A program made the position numbers and the translations under genes. This document shows, piece by piece, positions 25,573 to 37,932 of a DNA stretch of 64,000 bases. The notes beneath the pieces are model-generated. The model made no database searches, had not been told where the DNA came from, and saw only the letters and a program-made list of their open reading frames with translations. Every line of letters begins with the position of its first letter. Positions within the stretch are counted from its first letter, which is position 1. The stretch covers positions 6,440,501 to 6,504,500 of the forward strand of contig JANCRA010000010.1 in the NCBI GenBank assembly GCA_024362935.1, given 5' to 3'. The stretch comes from Setophaga petechia (taxonomy: Eukaryota; Chordata; Aves; Passeriformes; Parulidae).

Positions 25573-27844
25573 ACTTGAATCACAAAATGGAAGGTTAGGA
25601 GTAGTTTTCTAATCCTGGGCTGCTCACTTTAGTTCCCTCAAGGAAAATCACTTAATTCTTCTAATTTCATTTGCCTGATTGGTGTGCGATTTGCACGCTA
25701 CAAACAAGTCACTGTTCCTCAAAGTACTCTGAAGCTACTAGAGGCTTATTAATAAAGATGAGACTGAGTTACACTGAAGGTGGAGAGAAAAGAGAAATTG
25801 AGAATAATAATTAGAATAACATGGGATGGATTTGCAGATGATTTGAGTTATGGTGAAGCAATAAGAGAAAAGCTGAATCAAATGGATTCAGAAAAATGTC
25901 TCAGCAGAATCCTTCCAGCCCAAACTCTACCAGTCTGACCACACAGAGGTTTGTAGGTGACCTGCTGGTGACCTTTGAGACTTTGTCATTCATGATAAAG
26001 GGTTATTTTCCTAATCCTAATTCATTTTCAAGCACAGCAGATTAACAAGAAGGGATCACTATCAAGCTGAATAATCTCCTAGCTCTAAATAATCACTGAA
26101 AGAGGAGCAGAAAAGGAACCATAATAATTTCCTTTTAATACTGTGGATGAGGAATGTGTAAAAAGCTAACACAGAAAGGTGCTAGCATGCTATATTTTCA
26201 TAACAATTGGGTTTTTTTATCCTAAAATGAACCCAGTCAAATTAAAAAAGTAATCTTATTTATTTCACCCTACAGTGTTACCCACATACAGAATTATTCA
26301 AGATAAGGGGAAAATTATTGGTTGTCTATCTAGCAAGTTAAATCAGATTAAAATACTGTATGAATTTTAAACAGAACTGTTCCTACACACACTTATTTCA
26401 GGGGAATTTAATTTACTTAGAGAGAATTAAGCTAAAAGAACCAGACTTGCTGAGTTCTCAGCAGTGGGATGCCCACATTCAGCTATGCAGTGTTTTATGG
26501 CTACATAATTTCAAATTTTCTTAGGCCCTGGAAGTCACCATCCTTTGCTGAACATGAAACACAGAACACTCACATGCTCCTACAGCTCCTAACTCAGTTC
26601 CTGCCAGCTCTCATACACTTACAGCAAGAATTCAACTCTCCAGTTTTTTATGTGTACAGATGTGTGCACACAGACATACAAACACACAGTTTCCTGAATT
26701 TAACTGAGAAAATTGCAACACAATCTGAAATCCTAAATTCTTAGAGAATTAAAATATAAACCATAGAACAGAATGGAAAACTTGGCAATTTTACCTTACA
26801 TCAGAGGAAGATAAGAAGTAAGAGATGTTAAGAGGAACAATATTGCCCATGTTACACAAAGAAACACCTGAAATGTGTGAACAACAAAAATCTACTGGCC
26901 AATATCCAAATCAATGCACCTGTTGGCAACAGGCATCGTGTCTCTAAGTCTAACACCAGGAGCATGTTTGCTTAAATCTTATCAAGTGTGCCTCATTACT
27001 GCCTGGCTTTTTTAAAAACCTTGTTTATAAGAAATAGTGCAAGTTCTAGAGAATTTAGAGGAATTATTTTTCTATTACTCACAGCATAACTCTCATTAAT
27101 CAGCACAAGCTTTCCTTCCTGTGAGCAGGAACACAATCTACCAGAGCAGAGCACAGCTCTCCCTCTGATTCATTGGGTAGGCAAGGTGGGAGAGAGGAAT
27201 TGGCAGCCCCTCCTGTTCCTAGGTGATGCTGTAAGATCACTGCTCAGGGTTCCTGAGCACACTGATAAATCTTCCCCCTGACACAGCAGGGAAAGAGTGA
27301 ACCAGGCATGGGGGAGCTTCCCAACTTCACCTGTCAACAAGACAAACGCAGCAAACCTTGTTTGCTCCCTCAGATTTATGAGACATTATTTACAAGATTT
27401 GTGTGCTGTTACTGCCTGTCCTGGGATGTTTTATACTCATCTGGTCACTGAACACTGCCTGCTCTGTAACACAGAACTGCAGCCCAGCAGCCAGCCAGGG
27501 GAGAAAAGCCATTCTCATCAGAGAAAACAACAGAGGCATGACAGACTCATGGATTTTAAGCTGTGGCACAAGAACTAACTTTAAAATATTACTTCCATGA
27601 GTAATTTTACCCCCAAATCAAATGTAATCAACACAAAATGAAAAACACAATAAATAAAATCTCAAAAAAAGAGTAATTTTGAGTTTGAATACAACTCTAA
27701 CAATACCAAAGCATGTGTGTGAATCAAGAGAAGTGACAGGAGCTTCTTGAAAGTAGCAGGGAGTTGTTGTCAGCATCACTGGCATCTACCTGGTGCTTCC
27801 TCACAGAGCTCTACTGCTGTGTCACCATCCTCCCATCTCCTCCC
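25573..27844. other. Non-coding AT-rich DNA, nothing recognised
   Basis: Between the CpG/purine region and the 47-base minisatellite I see no exon or mobile element. Confidence 0.55.
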
Positions 27845-28135
27845 ATCTCCAGCATGTCCTTAATTCATTGCCTGGGGAACATGGATCTCTCTGTGTCCTC
27901 CAGCATGTCCCCAGTCCATCACCTGAGGCACATGGATCTCTCTCCTCCAGCCTGTCCCCAGTCCATCACCTGAGGCACATGGATCTCTCTCCTCCAGCCT
28001 GTCCCCAGTCCATCACCTGAGGCACATGGATCTCTGTCCTCCAGCATGTCCCCAGTCCATCACCTGAGGCACATGGATCTCTCTGTGTCCTCCAGCATGT
28101 CCCCAGTCCATCACCTGGGGAGCACAGCTCTCTGT
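27845..28135. repeat. 47-base minisatellite, about six units
   Basis: Unit boundaries are at 27897, 27944, 27991, 28038 and 28089, with a degenerate unit before 27897. Each unit holds CCTCCAGCATGTCCCCAGTC, CATCACCTGA and GGCACATGGATCTCT. The second and third units carry a shared A-to-C change (CAGCCTGTCC), showing they are sister copies. The unit at 28038 has four extra bases (GTGT), as does the degenerate first one. The last unit diverges at its end. Confidence 0.95.
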
Positions 28136-30062
28136 CCCTCCTGGCCATGCCTGCTGCTCCATGTGTCACCCATGACATCAGGCTCTGCTGAGTTAGAGGT
28201 GAGAGCTCCCTGCCAGGACCTGCTCTGCACAACTTGCCAGAGGTACCCCTGAGGTGTTGGCTGGATTGTTGTGCTACCAAGGTCAGTGTTCATCACTCAA
28301 CACCAACTTCTTTATTGTCCCTGCTGCACCCATGGAAATGCATTACCTACAGGTGAATTAAAGTCACTGTGGTACTTTAGCCAAGCAACCATCTAGACAC
28401 TAATTTTAGCATTAATTCAAGTCTCCCCTCTTTTTTTGTCTTCTTTCCTTCTAATATCTGAAGATGGTACCTTGTCCTACTTCTGTGATCTCTTTCTTTT
28501 AAGATTGATTTATGGTAGCAATTTTCTCCCATCTGCTTATCCATGCAACTTGGGGGCCCTGCAGCAGAGCATAAACTCATTCTAAAAATAAGGTGGCCTC
28601 ACAAAAACCTGAAGCCAAAACAGAACAGCCCTGGTGAGCCATGAGCACATCACAGACAGCACAACAGGGACCCTGTGGCACACAGCAGCCCTAAACTATT
28701 CTAGGCACAGTTTTATCTTTAGCAAGCAGATAAAAGATGACTCTTGGTTTTTCAATCTCTAAAGAATTAGAAGAAATTCACCTTGGATTAGAGTAGGGAC
28801 CATGTATGAAAAGAGACAGGCAAGAGATTTCTCTGTGGGAGTAATTTTTCTCATGAACTTGTTTTGATATTTCTGTGGGTTCCTGGTTCCTCAAATTAAT
28901 GATTTGTGACTGCTTTAAACATTTGCTGTGTTAACTTACTGGATCAGAACCAAGGATTTATGGCCTCCTTTGGGGAAATCAGAAAAAAACCATCATCCAC
29001 CAGCATCTGTGTGGAGGCCTTACAGGTTTTATACTTTGGTTTGGGGGCATGTCCTATGTGTAAATCACAAATAATTATTCATACAAACTTTTAAATAACT
29101 TACCAAACATGTACTGAAAATAAAGAGAGCAGAAAAGTGCTAATCTACAAGTTACCACCACCACTTACTTCTCAAGGGGAACTGGACTGCAAACTCCATG
29201 TTAGGTGTGCCTATGGATAAAGGGAGAGGATATTCCAATGGAAGTGCATTCCCTGCCACAGCTGTCACCCTCCCACAAGGGAGAAGTGAATGCCAGAGTG
29301 GAGAGATCCTGACACAATTCCAGGTGCCGAGGCTGGATGTGGAATTCAGACATATTTTACATCAGGAATGAGTTTGAAGGGTCCTGTGAAAGTCTCAGGT
29401 AGGGCTGAAGAAGACAGAAGAAGCTGTTTGCAACAGTTCTGCCTCACAGACAAGCAAAGGACATCTCACTGATGCTGCTGAGCCTGCTTCTTGCACAAGC
29501 ACTAAGTTCACATGGTTTAACTTCCTTTCTAATTTTATTTTTCATCCAGGAAAAATGTTCCTGGATTTTGGCATTACAGGGAACTGAGGAAACCCTTCTC
29601 AAGGCTCTGGATTTGTTAGTACAGCATGCATAGCCTGATTATTTTTAAGAGCTCCAGGAATAAACACCATTTAAAAATCCCCTAATCTCAGAAAGTTCCT
29701 CAGCATAGTGTTAAGTTCATTATCAGACATGGCAGAGGTTAAGAAATCATCTGCCATGAAAGGAATGAAAAGCCTGGAAGAATTTGGTTTGGTTTTAATG
29801 CACTGAGTATGGTTACCAGTTAATGCAGAGTACAAACTTCAACTGTGTGCAGAAAAGCTGCAGTAGAGTCTGAGAACAGATGACTTTGGAAAAGTTGTGC
29901 TGGCCAGTCTATTTTAACACTGAGAAATGGTGATTTTACCTTTTGTCATCTCCATGCAGAACTCTCAGTGAACTTCTGAGGGAAGGCAAATTGCTGCCAA
30001 TATCACAGTTGTGTTCCCACTGTGTCTCTTCCCTCTTTTTTCCCTTAAACCTGGATCTAAAT

Positions 30063-30165
30063 ATAGAATCAGAGTCATTAGGTTGGAAAATACCTTTAAG
30101 ATCATTGAGCCCAATTGTAAACCTGACACTGCAAAAGCCACACTAAACCAGGTCTGACAGTTCTG
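30063..30165 (-). mobile_element. CR1 LINE 3' end fragment
   Basis: On the plus strand ATAGAATCAGAGTCATTAGG is followed by TTGGAAAATACCTTTAAGAT and then an intact-looking block ending in CACTAAACCA. This is the reverse complement of a CR1 3' end, with the terminal ATTCTATGAT-type repeats at the left. It is a divergent 5'-truncated copy, so it inserted on the minus strand. Confidence 0.65.
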
Positions 30166-30392
30166 TCCTGCTCCCCCTGACACAAATTCCTGAGATTGTG
30201 ACCCTCAGGGCAAAGGAATCATTCCTGACCAAGGCTCTGGACACTGCATCCTGAACAAATCCACAGGGACAGAGGAAAGGATTAAGACAGTCTGCCCAGC
30301 TAAGCTTGCATTCAGAATAATGCAGTTTTCAGTCCAGATCAGTCTCTACTGGTATTTCCTCTCATTTAAAAAAATAATTGAAAAAATACTCC

Positions 30393-30412
30393 TTAAAAAA
30401 AAAAAAAAAAAG
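30393..30412. repeat. Poly-A tract
   Basis: An uninterrupted A run of about 18 bases followed by GGAGAGAAAAATAAAA. The flanking sequence is AT-rich with no recognised element. Confidence 0.8.
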
Positions 30413-32804
30413 GAGAGAAAAATAAAAGGCTGATAATTGCAATAACTTTGTCAGTTTGCTTCCTCTGCTAAACCAGCTAAGCCAGAAAATTTCTGTAACT
30501 TTCCTCCCTATCCAGAACACAGCCTTTGATTGCTCATGCAGAAAGCTGGCTTGTGATTATTGGAACACTCTGGTATCTGGTAAATCAAGTATTTTTACAA
30601 ATAAAAATTCTGTGCATTCTATGGGACACTTAGAGAACCAGCCTGGGCTTCTGCCATCACTGTGAGCACAGAAAATCACACAATTAGATTGTAATTGTTA
30701 GATACTGACATTCACCTGCCTCAAGATACATCTTTTTGTTACTTAGTGTCAGTTTAAATTTTAGGATGAAGGCAGGACTTGGATCAAATGAAATGTAGAA
30801 ATGGTCTGAATCAGAACATCCCTCTGGGCAGGCACCACAGAAAACCAGCTCGGGTCTGTTATCACCTGAGATGATCCCACTGCAGATCTGTAGGGCCACG
30901 GTCTCTGGATCCCTCAAGTTTCCCTCCTTCCTGCTTCTTTTTATTAATTTTAAGTTACTCCTCCAAATTTTCCTTTTTAATCACCTGAGAAAGCCAACCC
31001 TTCTGGCTGTGCTCATCCCTTTTCAGCCCTCTGGCCTCCAGGAACAACAAAACACTTTCAGTGCTGCCCTGAGAAGGGAAAAAGTGCAGGCAGGACCCAA
31101 GACCCTGTGAGGCAGAGAGAGGCTGTGGGGGAACTGCAAAGAAAACATGGAGCCAGGGAGTGTTTCCCCATCTCCAAGCAGGAAATGACACCAGTTGCTT
31201 CTCTTTGCAAAAGCACTGAATGAATTTCCATTGCTGAGGGGCTCTGGGCTGCCAGCCACATCCTGCTCCCTGCAGAAGGAGCTGACCCTGCCCTGCTGCT
31301 CACAGAAACAGGGGCCTGACCTTACCCTGCCTGCTCCAGAGTGAACCTCAGCTGCTCCCTCTCTGCAGGGTACAAACTGCTCCTGCCTCCTGTGCTGACC
31401 TAAATACTGCAAAATGTTTGCTTTACAAACATACCAAGGGAAAAGTGGTTTTGCCCTTGCCTTACATTTCCCCTTCTCTTCTCAGTTTAGTGTCTCTAAC
31501 ATATTTCACTTACACAAACTATGGAAACTTGTTTTTCACATAACACATTTTAGTAATTTGCTGGAATTCATAGGCTTGTGAGGGGACTCCATCTTCACTT
31601 TTAGGTGGCCAGCACTGAATCAATAAAAAATTAAAATTATCACGTTTTGATTAAAGTTTGTAAGGCTATTCTTCAAAAAATAAAAATTCATCCTCTTAAG
31701 GAAAACATTTGTTATAGCTTATAATGCATAAAATAGAGACTCACCTCTTTTGACATTCATTTTTTTGTTCCATCAGAATATTCCCTCTGCACACCTGCTC
31801 TCTAGCTCCATTTGTCTGATTAATTATCCTCACTTCTTCTCTACAGGCTTTGACAAGTTCCTCTTCCTTCTCCAGCTTCATCCCCATTTTTCACCTTGTG
31901 TGGCTTAAATCTCCACCCTAAATATACTGGCTCCTCTCAAAATGAAACAACACAGAAACTACCAACAAACAGTTTGAAACAAACAGTAAATAGCAGAATA
32001 TCTTGGCTATAAACCAATGTTTTGGGAATTCATAAATTAAGCATTTTTTAGAGTAGGAGCTGGCTGAGTGCTTTAGGTTTCCATGTGATCAGTACTCCCA
32101 TGGACAAAAAGCCAGAACCAAAGAGGTCTTTAGGACAGCATTTCACAAATTATTTCCCTTAGATGACAGGGATTTTGAATTGATAATAATTTCTAATACA
32201 AATGCTGAGAAGGATTTTCTGTATTAGAAAGTATCACATAGGTGCATCTCAGTTTATTTTTCCAACATCAGAATTGCCTGGTAGTATCTGCTATAAATTA
32301 ATTCTTCTCAGGATTCCACAATTATTATTCCTCTCTTGTCCTGCTTTCAGTTTGCTGAACCTTGCAAAAAGAAATTGTGCTGTTAAACTAAAAGATACCT
32401 GTGCTTCATCACTCATGCAGCTTTTAATAGGGAAAATTTTAGATTTTTATTGGTAAATAATTGAGAAGCAGATATATCACCTTCACAAAGATAGGTCTGA
32501 GTGTTCCTTGGGCTGCTGGAGAGGACCAAGATGGTTGGGTGTTCCAAGTGCATCTGTGATACCTGCTTCTGTGCTTGCTTTCCTCCTCTGCCCAAAATCC
32601 ATGCAACCTTTCCAAGTCTTTCAGCTCCACATTCTCCAAGGACAGTGAGTTCTTGAGTATCTTTGAAATCAGAGCAGTCTCACTATTCTCTCTTCACCAT
32701 TTGGTGAGACTGGTACAGGTTTGAGCATCACCATGGGGAGGGACTTCAGAGGCAGAGAGGGGGTGAGTGGCACCCCAGAGGCAGAGCCACAGCAATGGCT
32801 CAGC

Positions 32805-32866
32805 TGTGTTGTGTTTGTTGTGTTGTGTTTGTTGTGTTTGTGTTGTGTTTGTTGTGTTGTGTTGCT
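32805..32866. repeat. GTT/GTGTT microsatellite
   Basis: The stretch is made of mixed TGTGTTGTGTTTGTTG units with no other base types apart from G and T. Confidence 0.9.
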
Positions 32867-33500
32867 CACCTGTGTGAGGAGCTCTGTGGGACATCACACA
32901 CACTGCTCCTGCTCTTAGGCAGAGGGGAACATGGTATGAGAAAAGGCCAAGTTGCACAGAAACATTTCGAAGCAATTGCAGAGTCTCACATTGCACCAGC
33001 CTGTTCCTCCACACAGATCTAAACCACTCTGCACATTTTAGATGCTCATTTCATTCTTTTGTCCCGGAGTTCTGGCTGTGATTCATTCTTTACATTTAAC
33101 AAAGAGAATCAGATCACATATATAAGGTGAGTTGTGGGTGTCCTGACAGAATGATTTGGCCTTATATGTCCCACCTCCAGATATTTCTATCCCCTTTTTC
33201 TTTTTTTCCCCTCCAAGCATGTTGTTACTGTCCATGAGTCATTTCATTAATCTGAAGAGAAGGCCAGAAAACAAGTGAATAAACACCCTGCTTCACAACC
33301 TTCTGCTGCACTGTTTACTTCTCTGCTAATGAATGAGCAGCTGAAAACCAGAATCATCCTAACTGGGGACATTCAAAGGGACATTATCTCCTCCTTGTCA
33401 ATGGCTGGTGCCTGGCCCAGCCAGTGACTGCACTGCAGGATCAGAGGATGATCTCTGCATGTTCCTGACAACTCTCACACAGTGAGTGCAATGACTGTAA

Positions 33501-33535
33501 AGCACAGAGCAGGCTGGGTTGGAAGGGACCTTAAT
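33501..33535 (-). mobile_element. Possible CR1 LINE remnant
   Basis: GCTGGGTTGGAAGGGACCTT within this stretch is the reverse complement of the best conserved CR1 3' end. Only about 35 bases are recognisable, so a chance match cannot be excluded. Confidence 0.4.
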
Positions 33536-36500
33536 CCCAGAAACAGTGGAAAGGAACATACATGCAAATAAAAAAGAAGAGCACAGCAATCTTTTACCTT
33601 TCCTATTAAAAGAACCCAAAACCCACAAACAGCTGTGATGCCAGACACAGGGGCCTGCCTGCAGCAGCACAAGGTCAAATCTCATGTGAACCAGGCTGGA
33701 ACTCAGCCCATGCTCTGAGTCCTGGGGTTGGCTCTGTGCACATGGCCAGGGCTCTCCATTTCTCATGGATCTGGCTGGCAGCCACCTGAAATGTCCTGCT
33801 CCCCCTCCAGAGCTGTCAGAGCCATCCTATCTCCAGTGACATGAATAAAGACAGAAGATCAAGGACTAAATGAGAAACAAATTAGTGTAGTCTCAGTTTT
33901 GGCTCCCCAGCTACAGGAATTCAAGGCCTATCTGCCATCATGGCAGCCTGGGCTGGGCTGTCCCTGGCAGCCCTGCAGCTGCAGGTACAGCTGAACTCAG
34001 AGGTGCTCAGTGCAGCTCTCACTCCATCCCAGCTCATTTGGGATTCACAGAATCAATGAGCCTCCCTCAAAAGCACAGAGCTAAACCTTAGGACCATAAT
34101 TTCTAACACTGTAAGGTGTTTAGTAAGTCCCTTTCAACTTTCAAGGATAGGAATGTTACCTTCATAAATGAAATATCTGATGTCCAGAGATGGCACTCTA
34201 AGTAACATGCAGATTACTATGAATTATTTTCAAAATAAGGCATGAAACTAAGCTTGTGCACTTTACATATTCTTTCCCCTTTGTTGCTACATGTACTTGA
34301 GATTTTGGAATTTAGATTAACATTTATATTTCTGCACTTTGATGCACAGTTGAACATATCCTGCTCTGATCCACTTTCAAAGAGAATCCATTAATTTTTA
34401 TATCAAGGAGGGTGATGTTCAACCCGAGCTAAACACACAGTCCAACAGAACACGAAATCCAACATTTGATGACTTCTTTTCCTGCTCCCATTGCATGGGA
34501 CAGCAGCTTGTACATGAATCTTCATGTGAGTCATTACAATATTTCCATTTTTGTGACAATTGGTCACACGTGATGTTTTTGACCCAACTGTACACAAACA
34601 GAGGAATCTGCCTAAAATATATCCCTGGTCTGTGATATTGCCACAGCACACTGAGTTGTGTCACCTGGACTCCTCAAGATTTCCAAAGATGGACAGAGAG
34701 CCTCCAAACCCATCTGAGACAGCACATCCTTGTGGCTGGCAGCATTTGAAATCAAGTCACTCTTTCATCACACTCCTTGGTGGCTTGTGACACACAAACA
34801 CACACAAAGCTGGCATTCAGCACATCAAACAGCCTTTACCTCATGTAAGACTATTTCAGCAGAACATAATTTTCTTATAATCCAATTGTTGCAGATAAAA
34901 ACCAGAGGAAACCCCAAATATGACACAGAAGTGGTGCTGATCTGCCAGGCAGCTTCCCACAACACTGCAGATTCCTGCAGAGCTGGGGGGCAGACACTGA
35001 GCAACATTTCCAGACCCACAACTCCCATCCTGCCAGGCCTCACCTGCCTGGGCAGAACGACACAGGCAGCTCCAGCCAGGGAACTCTGGTTCCTCTGCTG
35101 CCCTCCTCCTCTTCCTGGACAAAGCAATGGCAGAGGGGAAAGAGAACACTGACAAATGGAACCACACAATATTCACTGCCAGGGAGAACCTTACCTGTGT
35201 GATGCTGTGGGAAAGGGCAAAAAGGAACTTGACAACAACAATTTTAGAGGCTTTGTGCCAGAGTACCTACTTCTGTGCACATAAATAAATATTTGTGCTT
35301 CTGAATTGAAAGCATTCGGGTCACAAAACTTGAAATACTTCTATTTGTACATTACTTTAGGGTATATAACTTCAAAGATCAAAGCAACACAAAAATCACT
35401 CTTGACATGGACATCATCATCCAAACAGAAAATTAGCATGGCTTTAAAATTTTTTTTAAAATCATTTAGGCAGGATAGTATTTCTGATTAATAGAAATTT
35501 GAATTAAATTTCTCCTTTCATGTATGCAGCAGTTAATTCTAATCAAGCAAGCTCAAGGTCTTCCGTTGCCTGGATTGTACTAATTAGATTCTTCCACATT
35601 ATGACTCTGTCATATGCATCCATACATGGCATACAAATATCAACTTTCTTTTAAACAAATATGAACTTTCCTTTCAAATTCTCACTGGGAATAATTTTCT
35701 GGTGGTGGGCACAATATCTACTCCAAAGAAAAACACAAAATCTCAGGAATCCTAGAAAAAAAAAGTATCAGACATAAAAGAAAATGCTTTGAAATTAATT
35801 TACTTAGTACAGAACGTGACCACCATGAAGGTTCTGCCCAAAAAAATAGTAACATTCATGTGGGGCTGTGGTTATGGAAATGAGGTTTGATGTGTGTGAA
35901 TGGCTGCAGATACTATAAACCAAATATTAATAAAGTGCTGAATGATGGTTGCTGAGGTCCTTTGGCCAGGATGTCACTGTCCAAGGACCAGCAGCACATT
36001 CCCTGTGACACAGGCATGGCCCTTCTGAGCTTGCTGTGCCAGGATCCTCAAGGAACAACTCAAAAACTGACTTGGTGCAGGAATGACAAATCATTGGAGA
36101 AAACATCTGAGAGCTCTCCCGAGTGCCAGCCAGGGTTGGAGGGGATGCAGAGAATCTATTATGAAAGAAGGAGGCAGACCGAGCTGAGTCACTGGAAATC
36201 AGGAAATGCAATTCCTTCCTACTCCTCAGATTTAAAATATCCTACAGCATCAAACTTCTGTAGGATTATTTTTTTTATGTTTAGGGAAGAAACTGAAATA
36301 CTGCAGTTAGGTCTCTCTAAAGGAAGTATTCATGACTTCCAGCAGTATAAAATACATCCAACTATTGAAATCAAGGAGCAGAAGAAAATCAGAGGATTTT
36401 AAAGGACAATAACCAGACCACCTCATTTTACTCTTTTTAGTTGGGTGCATTTCTTTATAGAGACCTTCTCTTTTCCTCAGAGAGTGATTTTTCCTACAAT

Positions 36501-37718
36501 TAGCCCTTGCTTAGAACTTTCCTCCTTACCATTTTACAGACAATGAAGTTTTTTGTTTCCTGCTAGGTAATGGGATTTCTTGAAATTCTTCCAATCCTTA
36601 CACCACGAGGAGTTCAGAAATAAAATTAGTGATGGTACAACTGCAACGGAGCCAAGAAAAGAGAAAAAAACCTTGCATCATGGAATGGTAGCCTTGGGAC
36701 AACTAATTAGAATTTTATTTAAGACAAAAGTCAAACATGTAGTGGTAAAGTGCAAGATAGAAATGCAAAATTCCAGAAGCAAAAAGGAAAGGTAACTTCA
36801 CCTTACAAACTTTCTGCAAGCAGCTTACTCAGGCAACTTTAGGAGAGCAGAAGTTAATCTGCAAAGATTATTTATTCAGTTATTAGTTGCTCTAGAAAAA
36901 AAAAAGCTCCATTAATTTGGTTCACTAGCGGCATTTACTCAAAAGTTTCATTTATAAACATCAAGCTGATCCTTGCTTTAGACTAACTCAGAAAAAAAAC
37001 CTGGAGTCTGTACTGTAGATCTATCTTTAGGAAAACATAATTATTTCTGAATCCAGGAGTTGCTCTGGGTTGGAGCAGCAGCTAATATCCTAACCAGAAT
37101 TTCCTTGATCATTACTCAAGCAGTAGCATTTTTATTTAAAAAAAAACCCCTTAGTCCTCCTCCCCCACCAGTTTCCCCATTTCTCTTCTAACACATTCCA
37201 ATCTAATTTTAGTCTTTTGAGAAGGTTTTTTTCCAGATCAACCCACTCTTTTTCACATTTAAATAATTTTCAGATTTTAAAAGAGCTCAGTTTTAGCAGG
37301 TGCTTCAGTAGCTAGGCAATAAGAAGTCTCTTGGGAACATCTTCCATGTTTCCCAAATGGATTAGCCTGGAAATTTGGGGAGAACACATTAGACAAAATA
37401 ACCCTGCTGCTTAAGAGTTTCATTCCAGCTTTGAAATTCAGAGAAAGAAATGCAGTCCCCAAAAGAAGCATTTGTGCTCCCTGCTAACAAATGAAGAAAC
37501 AGCTGCTACACTGGCACTACTGGGATGGACCTTGGAGGCAGGAAAATTCAACAGACACACCATGCAAGCAAACAATGCAGCTCCTCCTTTCTGGCATTAT
37601 TCAGCTCCAGTGCAGCCCCAGGAGCAGGAATTCCCCATGGTCTGCAGCCCTGGCCCCAGTGAGAGCATTTCCCTGGCTCACAGAGGTCCCAGCACGGGGT
37701 CAGAGCAGCAGAGACTTC

Positions 37719-37932
37719 ACCAGGACCTGCAGCCCCACACAGCTGAACCATGGCTGTCATCAGCAGGACCTGCAGCCCCACACAGCTGAACCATGGCTGT
37801 CATCAGCAGGACCTGCAGCCCCACACAGCTGAACCATGGCTGTTATCAGCAGGACCTGCAGCCCCACACAGCTGAACCATGGCTGTTATCAGCAGGACCT
37901 GCAGCCCCACACAGCTGAACCATGGCTGTCAT
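37719..37932. repeat. 43-base minisatellite, five units
   Basis: Units start at about 37719, then 37761, 37804, 37847 and 37890, and are almost identical, each holding CAGCAGGACCTGCAGCCCCA and CACAGCTGAACCATGGCTGT. A single C/T difference (GTCAT or GTTAT) separates two subtypes: units 3 and 4 have GTTAT and the others GTCAT. The unit is not a multiple of three. Confidence 0.95.

Larger units (their letters stand above)
28136..37718. other. Non-coding DNA with CR1 remnants only
   Basis: Apart from the CR1 fragments near 30.1 and 33.5 kb, the poly-A run and the GTT microsatellite, nothing is recognisable. Moderately GC-rich patches at 31.0-31.4 and 34.9-35.1 kb hold frames of 114-140 codons, but these overlap on both strands and look like no known protein. 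Confidence 0.55.
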
